From Stercorarius parasiticus (taxonomy: Eukaryota > Chordata > Aves > Charadriiformes > Stercorariidae): 64,000 nucleotides of DNA. This document shows, piece after piece, positions 37,407 to 49,504 of the stretch (position 1 is the first letter of the stretch; each line of letters starts with the position of its first letter). The stretch is from NCBI GenBank assembly GCA_013396915.1, contig VWZL01005013.1, positions 186,001-250,000 on the forward strand. The letters run 5' to 3'. A program made the position numbers and the translations under genes. Under the pieces are notes generated by a model. It did not search any database and was not told the origin of the DNA. It saw only the letters and a list, made by a program, of their open reading frames with translations.

Positions 37407-37809
37407 CTTTGGAGAGTAGGGGCACTCTTCAGCCACTTGCCAGCTGTGGTTTGACATGCTGTGGCTGTGTGCGAAGTCCTCTCTTCAACAAAAGAAAACA
37501 AATCTCTGCAGCCAGCTCTCCTACGGCAGAATATACGCCCTGCTCATCTTTGACAGTGCTACTAAAACTGGACAGAAATGAGTACTATTGAATTCTGAAA
37601 TAAAACAGAGTCACCAAGGGGCTAGCAATTGATTGTTGAAGCAGAAACTATTACGTTGAGTAGCATACGTATAAGGTTTCCTACCAGCACATGCATTAAA
37701 TGGGAGGCAGAGAACTTCCCTTTAAAGCTTGGTAACCACGCTACCTGCAGCAGTGAGGAGGTAGCAAATTTCTAACACAAAAGTAACTTTGGAGATGAAA
37801 TGCTCCATT

Positions 37810-37826
37810 AAAAAAAAAAAAAAAAA
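37810..37826. repeat. A17 homopolymer
   Basis: Seventeen A followed by CAAACCAAACG; no transposon is recognised upstream. Confidence 0.85.
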
Positions 37827-39710
37827 CAAACCAAACGACCTAGCCTGAACTGAACTTTTAACCACACAATTTAAAATTTAGGCAAAGTAAGTTCGTTCTT
37901 CATGAAGGCATGGAAAAGCACAGAAGCAGTTTTGAGGATGCAAAATTTAGGTGCAAGTAGTTTAACCGGGGCATAGTATTTTGTTTAAAAAACTGAAACC
38001 ATAAAATTTTCAGAACATAAATACGGTAAAATAAAACCACAGATGCCAATCAATATTTTTGATAATTTCTCTACTCCATGCAGCTTTATTTTACACTGAC
38101 ATACTCTGACTCCTTATTAATAAAAGGTATTAGCTTTAATTACTAATTCTTCTGCAGAGATAAACATAAACATGAGAACGACTAATAAGCAATACAGGCA
38201 CTTGAGTATTTAGATGCTAAGGTTAATTACACTCATTGACAGCTAATATGAAAATATGTTTTTAAAATTAGTATTAATAAAATTATTTTGTTACATTAAT
38301 AAACCTGTTGCAATACCTTTGGTATATGCTGAATAGAAGCGTTTCTGTAGACACATCAGTCTAGCACATTGAAGGTAATGGACTTCTTAATTTTTGTAGA
38401 TCAATGGTAACCACTGATGGTGGAGGAGACCGCACCTGCACCTGCTCTACATGGATTAGCTCTTCTCAGCAGCTTGTCAAAGCACACCCTTAGGCCACTT
38501 CAGGCACAGAACAAAACACAGCTATCTATGCCCGCTGTGTAAACTACAGCACGCTTATCCGAAGTGTAATAACATAAAATGAAATCAGAAGAAAAGGATC
38601 AGGAGAGAGTTATTCAAAAGCAGTAAATGTTTTAGAGCTGCAAGGGGGAAGATTGCCATTGTTCTTGCCTGTAGTCTCTCCCCCCCAGCCATGTCCTAGC
38701 CCTGTGGTTACTCTTCAAGGTACAAATAGTTCATATCCACATTTACAGCTCACCCAGGTGAGGTGTGACCCCCTTTCATAGGTCAGAAGCATGGGCTTTA
38801 TGTACCAACGCAAAATACCTGAAGAAGCAACAGGATCAAGGAGGCCATACCCATCTGAAAGTCAAACGCTCTATCCGAGACTTGCCTTGTTACCAAAAAA
38901 CTCGGACCTGAATCTCTGCTTCCAGTCTTTTTCATTTAGGGTCTGAAGGGAGGACAGGATTAGTCCCTGACAGTCCTTGCAGCCCTCTGTCCATCAGGAT
39001 CTGCTCCACAGGCATCAAAAACGCTTTAGAGGGTCCATCAACTAGCAAAAGGGATCCTTGTCCCTCCGACTCGCTCTGCTGGCTGTGCAGACGTCAGACA
39101 GTGTTCATGCAACTGTCCCCTGAGCCCCTTGTTAGGGTTAGGACCTCTTTAAACTTCAATCAGGACTTGCCTTTACCCCACCATATGTCTTGCAGAGGCC
39201 ATAACTGGGAAACAAATAGGGAGCTGGGTCTTAGGGATACACTGAAGAGACACTGCATTACAGTCGGTGATCCTCTCGCTAAGTGGGCAACATGGATATC
39301 ATAATTGTTTGGTTATATTTATTTCCTTTGGGAGGCGTTCGTTTAGACAAAATTATATAGGTTTTAAATGTGTGTGCTCAATGAGAAAGAAGGGTGTTGT
39401 ACCACACTGCCAAAATGCAATTCCCTTTCTCTAATCTATTTGGAAAATATTTAACTTCATTTCAACATGCAATTAGATTAGGTTCTTATTGGACTATTAA
39501 AATCTTCAGAACAATCATCCATCTAAAAGCTATTCCACAGCTTGAATTACTGGTATTTTCTATTTTTATATAATGTATTTGGTAAGAACCCAAATAGCTT
39601 TTAATTTTTTTATGTAGCTGCCAAATCATAATACAGTAGGTCAGAGAATGCCTGAAGCAAAATATAATCCATGATATATAGGCTTTTTTTTTTTTTCTTT
39701 TCTCTTGCAG

Positions 39711-39822
39711 GCCTGGGTAATGGATGGGCACAAGCAGTTTCACATGCTGTTCTGCATCACAGGATTTAGTCAGAATCAGCTCACTGAAATAATTAGTTTT
39801 TCCCATATTCCTATTGATTAAT
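39711..39822 (+). other. Candidate terminal exon after a strong splice-acceptor-like site
   Basis: T13 plus CTTTTCTCTTGCAG (39684-39710) is a textbook polypyrimidine tract and acceptor. The next bases open a frame of 37 codons beginning AWVMDGHKQFHMLFC and ending IPID before TAA at 39820-39822. An AATAAA lies at 40276-40281, about 450 bases later. I do not recognise the peptide, and strong acceptor look-alikes are frequent in A/T-rich DNA. It is offered as a candidate, not as a gene. Confidence 0.15.
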
Positions 39823-42800
39823 GAAGGAAGGAAAGCTAAAGTATCTAAACTAGACAAGACAAAAGAAGGAAGGTCTTCTGTACCTTCTTGTAGGGGAAAA
39901 ACATTTCTGTTTTCTACATACTGTTTAAAATGTATTTTACTAGAAACTCTAGTAACTAGAGAGCTACATCAGCATATGAATTTATGCATACATGCACTCA
40001 ATGTTATTTCTCTTCAAAATGTATTAGGTGGCATTAGTGACAACTGATCACCCAAACAACACTCGTGTGTAATCCAAGAAGGAGACAGGAGGGTGCAAAT
40101 ACATGTTTTTGCATTGCTGGCTCGTAGAAGTTATCACGCAGCAACCCAACTCCTCTCATGTACTTAAAAATTGTTGTTTTCAGCTCTGCATTCTTTTCCT
40201 CCAGGCATTGTCTGAGTCATTTCCAAAGAATGTTGCTTCTTACTGCTCTGCTCTTCATTCAGCAAAATTTAGAAAAATAAATCCACAAGGCACCCAGTGA
40301 CCACCTCAGCATAAAGATCATCCTCTGCCCAGTAAAATGAGCCAGAGTTTCAGATGTGGGAACGCATGCGAAAAAGGACATGAACTGAGAGACATCAGAA
40401 GGTAATTCTATATTTACTAGAATTCATCATTCCTTTTGTAGGGAACAGGCAGTTCTACTCCAATGTTTGGGATAGAAAAGTCTGAGCTTCCCAAATTTTA
40501 TGGTACACAGCAACCATCTCTTACACGTCTCCCATTCCCAATTGATATGGCATTCATTTTCAAAATGATAAATATACTTAACAAAATAAAGGAAGACCTT
40601 GCAGGAGTCAGAGAAGGCTCAAAGGGATCAAAAGGTTCAAAGTACTGCAGACTTCACTGTTAATTTTACCTGGGAGGCACTTAGCTACAATGCCAGGCAG
40701 ATAACAAGCATCAGTGAAAACAAAATGATACCCTGTGTACTCTGGCTGTACAGTGCAGCCAATCCTCTGAACCTTTTGAGATGTACAGCAAAACCTGAGG
40801 ATCATAACCCACAAGAACTGCAAAAGCTGGTGTTACGTATAAGATTTTTACCAAATGAACAACTAATTATTACTATTATGTCATTTTACTATATGCTTAT
40901 AAGTAGATGCTAATGTCAAATAAACACCGAAGAAAAGCGCTGGAACTGGTGTGTCACTTCAGCATAAGATGCAAAATACAACACAGTACATTGCAACCAA
41001 GATGGACTACACTGTTCCAGATTATTCACCTATGAATTTGGAGGTTTGCAATCATTAACCTCAAACTGAGATTAATCACATGATTTTTCCTTGTGAATAC
41101 TGAAAGCAGCCACGTACGTCTGAAGCTGAAGTACTGAACATAGGTCCATAGAAATAACACAATCCATTTTATGTTATGCAAGTAAAATCGCCATACACCA
41201 ATAGACTGCGGACTACCAACAACTTAATGTAGCAGATCACATATTAAATTTCTTGCCAAAGCTAAGGAGATTTAGGCTCCTTAGTGACTTAAGACATTTA
41301 TAACATTTACTGAGTCTTATTTATGACTTACATCATTATTAACAGAGCTGATTAATTTTTTAAAGCTATGTAATTAATCTGCAAAGTGACAATAGGATGG
41401 TTAAATTGAAGAGGAAAAGCAGAAAACCAACATACCCTTCAGTAGCATTTCTACGTGAAAAAAATAAGCTTAAAATCAAATCACATCTTTTCTTTCCTCA
41501 ATGCAAATAAGTCATCAAGCGCATCACTCCTTGCAACTTCCTTGCAATTTGTTTTATCAACCATTGCTATGTGTGAACTAATAGTTTATTAAACAGCATT
41601 AAACAGACAATTGTTTAGATAATCAATTTTGGTTTGGTACTAGAGAATATAAGAGAATGTTTTAATTTTTGTTTACCTCTGAAATATGAGCAACTAAAAA
41701 AAAAAAATCTCAGCTTTTTAGAAAGGGCTTCTACAAAAGCAGATTGATAACCCTAATTTTCAAACTTGACAGTGCTCTCCTTCAGCTTAATACACTAGCA
41801 AGCATAGCAATTAAAAAGCAACAACCCCAAATCAGAACACTGTTATACGACAATTTTTAGCTTTGCAAAATAAGGTGATTCATACAGAAATTACAACAAA
41901 ATTACAGAAATCACCACTGAAATAGGTATTAGCTGTCAGTCGTCTTGGCCATAGGAGCAGAGTGATCAAGAATATTAGCACCATGCCATCTGAGCTGCCT
42001 TGTCAGCATTAGAAATTCTCCCATTAGGCATACAGCTCAAAAAATAAACAGAGACAATTTAAAACACCATGTTTTGCAGCTGTTTTGGACTTCAGTCGTC
42101 ATGCATCAATAATACATCTAAACACATACATATATAACTTCCAGTTAACTTTCAGGTCAGATCCTAGTCTATTTTAGGAATATCAATCCTGCGTTCGAAA
42201 GGGTAATTGTGATTCATGCAGGTATACACAAAATATCAACGGTTCTCAGACAGACACAGCCTTGGTCGCATGGTGCAAAGATGGGTGGTACAGCAAAACC
42301 ACCTGAGAGCTGTCTATATCCGTATTGCACATTTCCCTTCAGCGTTCTAGAAACAAAGACCAAGAGAAAAAAAAACCTTCCCAAACTCTCCGAGTTAATT
42401 ATGGAGATAGTGCATCTGGACAGTGCATATGCATCGCACCTTCCAGTCCAGGTGCATAAACTGCACATGCGAAGCTCATGCAACGTCTCCACCGTAATCC
42501 TGCACATTAGGCTTTTTGCTACATCGCTCATATGCTCCTTTAGCCCCTACACTAACTCCATACCTGTAGCAATAACCACATAAATCGTAGCAGCGTATGA
42601 TTTTGCAACCAATTGCACTATTACTAGTGCTAACTAGTTCAGCGGTATTTGAAAAGGTGCGACTACAATTTAGGCATACCCTGAAAGGAGTATTTCAGAT
42701 ATTATTCGCTCCTCAGCTATTAAACATAGCTTCAGAAAATTCCAAGCAATACGACTGCCTAGCTAATAAAAACTAGATTATTACTGATGGGATTTAACAC

Positions 42801-43848
42801 AAAATTTGCATAAACACTAATGAAAGCTACAGCAGTAAACAGGCTCCATGCATAGTGATGAGATTAAACAAGAAATCTGAAAAACTGATTGGAAGTTCTG
42901 CAGTTTGTTTAATCTTTTAAAGAAGTAGTGAAGAATATATTTTTATTGCTTTCAGATTGTATTGGCATACACCCAATCATTTCATGTGCACAGACAGCTT
43001 TTTGTGAAGATATGAGCAGGAGTTGGAAAGAAAAATAAGGGCACTAAAAATTTGATTACAAGCATGCGAGCACACACACAGAGAGCGCTCTGTGAAGACA
43101 GATCCAAAACATGAAAGAGGACAAAAAGACGGTGATACATTTACTTTCAGACTATCTCCTTAGTCTCTCAAAGATAGAGCATATAAAAATACCGCTATTG
43201 ACCATCACTCAGTGGAACCAAAATGCTCTCTCTACAGCAGACGGTGAGACTAAGCAGCAGCACAGCAAAAGGCAGTCAAGCTTGGAATTACATGTGTTTT
43301 CATCAGGTTCCCTGAATCCAGGCAGTACTTATCAAATGGGCCATTCTTTCAGGACTTTAGGCCCTTATCTAATCTACAAGGACAGAAGAGAAGAGGTGAG
43401 CTGAGAATACACAGGCAACACCTACAGCTTTTCAAACTACTTGTGCTAAAAGTATCCATGTCTCCAAGAAAAAAGTGACTGTAAATTTTCAAATTATAGC
43501 TCAGTTGTAAAAATAGCAAGCGGCTTTATTTCAGCTTAAGTGATAAGAGTGACTAGAGAGACACATGCAAAGTCGAGTTCCCTAAGGCAAAAAATACACT
43601 CCTATAGGGGATGCATATCGATACTGACAGAGTAACCATCCTTTTGTACATATTTTTAAAGCATTTTAAAAGATCCAGAGTGAAGAAGCTCTTTTTCTAG
43701 TCATCTGTGAAATTTGGGATGATGACACCACACAAAAAACCCCCACCAAGCAGTCCATAAAAGCATTCAGCTGAATGAAGACTGGTTTCCTACAGCTTTT
43801 TGCATCACACTTGAACCAAACCATCTCCAGATCCCCTGCGTCTCTGAG

Positions 43849-45690
43849 TCGTCACAGAATCAAACAAGTGCTGGCTGGGACAAACTTCTGTCCAATCTGC
43901 TGCCCAAGTGGGACCTATTGCTAACAGCAGATCAAGTCAGCCACGGCTCTGTCCAAATGAGTCTCCAAATCCTCTGAGGACAGAGATTAAACCACTTCTG
44001 TGGGCAACCTCTTCCAGTGTTGCTCTCCCCCTGCAGATAAAAGTTCCTCCCTACTGCTCAATCCCAAATTACAAGGTGTGCCACTACGCACCTCTTTTTG
44101 CTATCAGCCACTACTCAACACAGATCAGCTTTAACATCTTTGGAAATGCCCTTCAAGATGTTTTAGGCTGCTACTGGACTGTTCTTCAGATTCCTCTTTT
44201 CCAGATTTACGCAAGCCCAACTCTGACAACCTCTCCCTTGCAGCCCCATTCCTGAAGCCCATCACCATTTTGCTAGGCCTCCTAACGGCCCCTCTCCAAC
44301 TCTTCTACCTATTTCATGAAGTGGGGGGCCTCCAAAACTGAATGGAGTATTCCAGAGAGCCACACAAACACTAAGTAGAGGGGATAAAACCTTTCCTTGA
44401 AGTGCTGCTTTTAGTGTAGCATGGTGCCTGATTTGCCTTATTTGCAATGAGAGCAGATTTATGGCTCATGCTCACTTCAACATAACACAGGGGTTAATTT
44501 GCACCACGTGCTGAACTTTGCATTTCTCCTAAGTCAATTTCAAGTGGTTTCTGTCACCCCAACCCTCATAGTTTTTGAGCTCTCTCTGGATTGAAGCTCT
44601 ACCAACCAGCATGTCAAACAACGCAATTCAGTGTATCTGCAAATTTTCACAAAGTGCATCTTGCTTCATGACTCAGGCTGTTGATGAAAACCCTAACGGT
44701 GTCAGTCTCAGTCTCATCCCCTAGAGTACCCTGCCTGTTAAGGACCGCAAACTGGATGCAAAGCATCACTCACCTTTCAGCAGCTAATTTTCAACCCATC
44801 TAAAATTCCACTTGCCCGGCCCATACTTCTTCAGCTTCCAAATGAAACCTCTATGGGAGACAGTGGCAAAAGCCCTACTGAATTCAAGGCAACTACTGCT
44901 CTCCCCCATCCCTGTAGCAAGTCATTTCATCCAAGGGAGCAATAAGGTGAGTCAAGCACAATTTGCCCTTGCTAAATACATGAGGACTGTTTCTGAGTAT
45001 CTTCTTGGTCTTCACGTGCTTGGAAATAAGAATATACTCCATGATCTTTCCAGGCCACGAGGAGAAGCTGACCAGCCTATAGTTGCCCAGATGCTCCTTC
45101 TTGCCTTCCTTAGAGACAGGTAAAATGTCAGCCTTTTTTCATTCATTGGGAACCTCCTCCAACTGCACAGTTTTTCTGCAGTGGTCTCACATCTGTCAGC
45201 TCTTTCAGCAGCTCCTGTCCAGTCCCACTAATCTGAATATATCCAGCTTCTCCAAGTGGCCCCTAACCTGCTGCTCTCCATCTGTTGGCTGTGCTTCTCT
45301 TTCTCAGAAAATGCTGGCATATACAGAAGCAGGGGAACAGGCTTTTCCCTCAGGCAAACAAAGCATTTAGTGCTTCCATTTTTCTACACCATCATATACT
45401 AGCTTGTCTCTCCTGTTCATCGATGAATTTACAGCTTTCCCAAACTTCCCTTTGCTATCAATCTACTTCGAGAATCCCTTCTTGTTACTTTAGCTAGTTT
45501 TTGCTCTGAATGGCCTTTTCTCTTTTATCGATTTCATTCCTATGTGACCAAGCTATGCTTTTGTACTCCTCCTCTGTTATCTGTCCTTGGTTTTGTATGC
45601 TCCATTTTTTGCATGCTGCCGTTCTGAGTTTCAGTTCCCAAAGCAGTTCCTTGCCTAATCAAGTGAGCCTTCTTTAAAAGTCCCCAGTCT
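43849..45690 (-). mobile_element. Old CR1 LINE, ORF2 to 3' end
   Basis: Read on the minus strand, about 1.84 kb corresponds to CR1 from the linker between endonuclease and RT to the 3' terminus. Landmarks in element order: GKELLWELKL and QGQITEEEYKSIAWSHRNEI (about 45650-45500); GNYRLVSFSSWPGKIME (about 45090-45040), the counterpart of GNYRPVSLTSVPGKIME; KGKLCLTHLIAPLDEM (about 44965-44915); a damaged catalytic box FAD-T (about 44650-44633); and near the end ACACTGGAAGAGGTTGCCCA followed by GCCGTGGCTGACTTGATCTG. The octamer tail near 43849-43862 is decayed to TGATTCTGTGACGACTC. The element is riddled with stops and indels and is far more diverged than the copy at 16-17.7 kb. Confidence 0.88.
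44600..45690 (-). pseudogene. Degenerate CR1 ORF2 (linker and reverse transcriptase)
   Basis: Conserved RT blocks are present in the right order on the minus strand, but in changing frames with many stops. They are the pre-RT linker with GQITEEEYKSI, NYRLVS, the CLTHL block, and the region corresponding to LDFSKAFDTV, read here as IQ*GFCHCLP. At the catalytic site the family's FADD has become FAD followed directly by T, i.e. one of the two aspartate codons is missing. In the family ORF2 protein nicks target DNA and reverse transcribes the element's RNA; this copy can do neither. Confidence 0.82.
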
Positions 45691-45754
45691 TCTTGCACAA
45701 TAGGATTATTATTTTTTTATCTGAGCTCTCAATAAGTTTTCATTAAAACCAAGC

Positions 45755-46300
45755 CTTATGTGGGAGGACTGAGGAGCCTGCCACTCGGGCACCCATCCTT
45801 CTGACCTTTGCCCCCAGAGCCCTACAGTCACCTTCAATCTGCTGAAGGCTTTTCCCGGCTGCTTCACTGGTGCCTGTCTAGATGAGCTGCCAGGGAAGCA
45901 GTCAGAAAGCCAGATAAGCTGTGGCAGCCTCTCCACAACACCATGGATCCAGGCTCCAGGCAAGCAGCAGACCTCCTCGGGTGACCGATCTGTCTGGCAA
46001 ACAGGATGCTCTGTCCCACAGAGGGCAAAGTCACAAACCACTAACGCTTGTCATGGCATCTTCGTAGGATGGCTCTGAACTCGGTGATGCGAGGTGTCCA
46101 GCCTACAGTCCCCCCGCCAGCAGATATCATCCACACTCCTCTGCCGATGAAGCCCAGGCAAACAGCCACGAACAGAGACGGAGCCTTCTGTGTGTGCATC
46201 TGCCAACCTCCCCCCAGTCCAACGCTTAAAAACTGGTAGGGGACACCTACCAAGGTTAATTTGACCTGAGAGCTGGGAGAGAGAGCGAGCACCGCAAGCT
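45755..46300 (-). mobile_element. CR1 ORF1 remnant with SGNH-esterase-like domain
   Basis: On the minus strand, frame 45709-46041 (used here to about 45755) reads VVCDFALCGTEHPVCQTDRS, EEVCCLPGAW and VERLPQLIWLSDCFPG. From memory, the CR1 ORF1 esterase block has the form VVGDSLLRGTE.PICRPDRS.REVCCLPGARV..V..RLP.L..PSDYYP, so the identity is clear. Downstream, a GGTGACTGTAGGGCTCTGGG-type stretch still aligns at DNA level with the 'DYRALGARV' part. Upstream, GGGWQMHTQKA (minus 46041-46292) recalls the 'GWQVVTHRK' stretch preceding the domain. The catalytic GDS has become CDF (codons at 46035-46027), so the nucleophilic serine is lost. The esterase breaks off near 45755, and the next CR1 match is the pre-RT linker at 45690. 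The roughly 700-base endonuclease region that should lie between is absent. Confidence 0.8.
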
Positions 46301-49077
46301 GGGGCTAATCCAGTCCCACGCGGGCACCGGCTGGCCGGACACATGGCATCTGCCTGGGGCCACGGGCAAGCGCCTACTGCCCCTCCGCTACCCGAGCAGG
46401 TAAGAGACAAGTGCCGGGAAGGAACACAGGTCCTCTTGGCTAAAGGCTGCGGTAGACTATTTTAGGACCACTGAGATCAGCACCCATCTGGCCAGCTTGA
46501 AACACGTTCGACAATGAGTTAAAATGCGTGACAGGCACAGAAACAGGCAGAAAAGTTACGTAAGCTTTTTTTGTTTTCTCCTTTGGAAATCAGGCTAACT
46601 AGTCACCCCCCCAACACGCATACGTCCTCCACATCCACAAACTAGTTTTGCCAAATCCCAGGCCAACTATTAACATGTATTTATTTCACTCACTGAACAT
46701 GGATATCATCCTCATTTTCCTTCTCCATTCCTTTCTCCTCTAAACCCTGCTTGGTACTATTGAGACCATATAGTCAGACTAGGCTCTTTTTGTTTCTACA
46801 CAATGGGGGAAAGATACAGGATGTCTCCACAATACATTATTTTCTCTAACCTCCTTCTTCCAACATGCTGCTATCAAAAAAAAAAAAACAAACAAACCAA
46901 AACTGAATTTGTTTTATGCCTAAACACAAAAGATGAAGCAGGTGCTAAAAATTCAAGTGTTCCTGATGGACAGTTTTTTCTATTACTCAGTTCCATCAAG
47001 AGATAATCTAAATGGCCCAACAGCATTAAAAAGTTATTGCAGATTTGCTACCATAAAGTTGAAAATGTAGCCTTACATAATGTAGCACATTTTCCCCATA
47101 TTAGAAATATTACAAAAATTAATTTAATACTACCCACCACCAAGCCTAAATGGTTCAATAGCCCATTATTTGGGAAATCAACATCTTCCACATTCCTCAA
47201 AGTAGATTTAATCCAAGATATAACTTATAGTAAAATGAAAAATAAAAAAGCTTGAGTCAAATCTACTGATTGGCATTTTAGCTGTAACATAAAACAAAAC
47301 AGATTCTAACGTAGACCTTTGTGGGATTTAGGCAACTGATGTAATACGAGCAAATCATATTGATCTTTTTCCCCCTCAACAGCTATGATTTGGATAATGA
47401 AAACACCAAACAGTATTAAGAAAAACAGAAATTAAAGGCTGCAGGTTCAAGTGGGGTTGCTCCGCGCAGTCCTTTTTATAAATAAAGTTCTAGAAACACT
47501 AATTACTTTTTCCTTCAGTACTCATTATCACATATGTCATGCTTGCTGAAGTCCTAGCTAACAACCGAAGGTTCAGGGTCATAATTTCTGACATGTCGGT
47601 CATTGCTAGCCAATGACTGAGACTTGGTTTTAATAGATGCCACAAAGCTAACTAACTTCAATCAGGCACTCTGCAAAGTCACCACAAAAAGCCTTTGTGT
47701 TACTCAAGCCAGAAAATAACCTTCTGAGGAATGGAAGGTGATAGTACAACATTATTTAATGCACTATAGGGTGAGGGGCAGAACATAAACCAATCTGTCA
47801 TTGCCTAAGAAGCTGGACATAAAACATGTTTTTCCTGACAAGTCTAATTGTCAAATTGCAGCTCACCATTCGGTTTTGGAAGAGGCCAGATTACCTTGCT
47901 AAGCAATGGTAACTAGCTAGATGCAAAGGGAAGCTGCAAGTCCCGTATCGGTTTATCCAAAGCCACAGTAATACATGATGTAAGCATTAAACTTAATTGT
48001 CTAGATTGCAGGAAGGCAGATGTTTAAAGAAAGGATGGGCAAATCTCTGTTTCAGGCCCACTTTCTTGGGGTGAAGTTGCAAAGTGATGTTAGCTTAAAC
48101 AGAAGATACTGTAAAAATAATGAAATAAACTATTGCTGTCTTCTTTAAAAAGGGAATTGACTTCTATGGGTTAATAGGCAGAAAATTACTAAACAATCAG
48201 ACTTTATCACTAACCTTCCCCCTGTCCTCTAGAGAAGAAAGCCTTCAATTGAAACATTTTTGGCAGGTGAACCAAATTAGGCTGTATTCTTTCCAACTCT
48301 ATCCTACCACAGGCTCTTCGATAAAAGATTGCAATTGCAGACCTCCCATGCAAAAAGAACATTAGTTATGCTGTCTTTGCAGTTTGAAAAAAACAACAAA
48401 AAAACAACCAGAAACCAACCTAAGCAAACTATACAACTAAACGTGAGAAATGTTATCCCTTCATTCTGCAAGTACACAACCCTCTTTGGAAGTCAAGATA
48501 CTCCTGACTGCTTGGTGTAAGGGGGCACCTATAGAAATATTTCTTCAAACTAAGGAATACTGCAGTGATTAAGCAGAAACTCATTCCTTCCCCATCAAGA
48601 AGAGAGTCCTCCTTTTATTTTTCTGGGAGTATTCCCATAAAGGTGTAGTTTGGAGAAAAGCTGGCAGCACTAGCCGTCTCAGTGACTGCAAACCTGGGTC
48701 AGTAACATCACAACACACCAACAGAAAGTACTGCAAATCATACCCCCAAAAAATCTTTGCTCTTAAAAGATGCTTTAAAGTTGCACTGCTGGCACTACTA
48801 AACTCACACTGGCTGCCAGATAGGTATTTTAGTACCACACTAAGAATAGGTGATCCAAACTCTTCTGATTCTGCATCCACCTGCATTTCAGTTTTTCACC
48901 AGTAAAGGAAATGCTACCGCAACCTGTTCTTACGGATGCTGTGAGGACTCCACTCCTTGGCATTTCAGATTTCTCCATAAGGGGAAGTACTTCTGCAGGT
49001 ATGAAAGAATATCTAAATACTTTCCACAAAAGAGTCCTGTCTCGGTATGCATGCCGGAGATGGGCTTACAGGAAGAG

Positions 49078-49099
49078 CCCCCCCCCCCCAAAAAAAAAA
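49078..49099. repeat. C12-A10 compound homopolymer
   Basis: Twelve C are followed immediately by ten A. Two adjacent homopolymers of this length are prone to sequencing and replication slippage, so the exact counts are uncertain. Confidence 0.85.
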
Positions 49100-49493
49100 G
49101 AGGTGGAGGTAATGTATTTTAGGCATCACCACTCTAATTTCAGTAACCATTGTATTCCTTCTGTTCTTCTGAAGTTCATGGTAGAATGAATCTTATAATC
49201 TGTAAACGGTAATTATGATTTTTAAAAGACTGCCTTTTGTCACAAGGTCTTCAGAAGCTTTTAAGAGATGTCAAGCAGGCAGGCAGACTTTTTTTGCCAG
49301 ACAATGGAAATGTTACTTAAATCAATCTTGTAGGAAAAGGAAGTAACTGCCACTTTACTATGTAAATATCACTGTGTTCAAATACCATCATTCCCTGGAA
49401 TAAGGATAAAAGTTTTATAGAAGGTAAAAAAAAAAATAATTCTATGGTTTGGATTTGTAAGACTTATCTATTTTTCAAAATCAATTCGATTTC

Positions 49494-49504
49494 CACACAC
49501 ACAC
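49494..49504. repeat. Short CA microsatellite
   Basis: Just over five CA units followed by GAGATATAT. Confidence 0.7.

Larger units (their letters stand above)
34705..43848. other. Long unique A/T-rich region, no confirmed gene
   Basis: About 9 kb with no recognised transposon. Contents: a G/C-richer block at 35100-35310 of unknown origin; an A/CAAA tract at 35521-35554; a pyrimidine tract at 36287-36327; A17 at 37810-37826; and two plus-strand splice-acceptor-like sites followed by open frames, at 37105/37106 and 39710/39711. A/T-rich stretches at about 38090-38340 and 41230-41400 resemble conserved non-coding DNA by word content only. Confidence 0.5.

Noticed and set aside
43849..46300. 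First impression of a host gene with several exons
   Set aside because: The open pieces follow CR1 ORF1 and ORF2 motifs in order on the minus strand, so they are retrotransposon remains.
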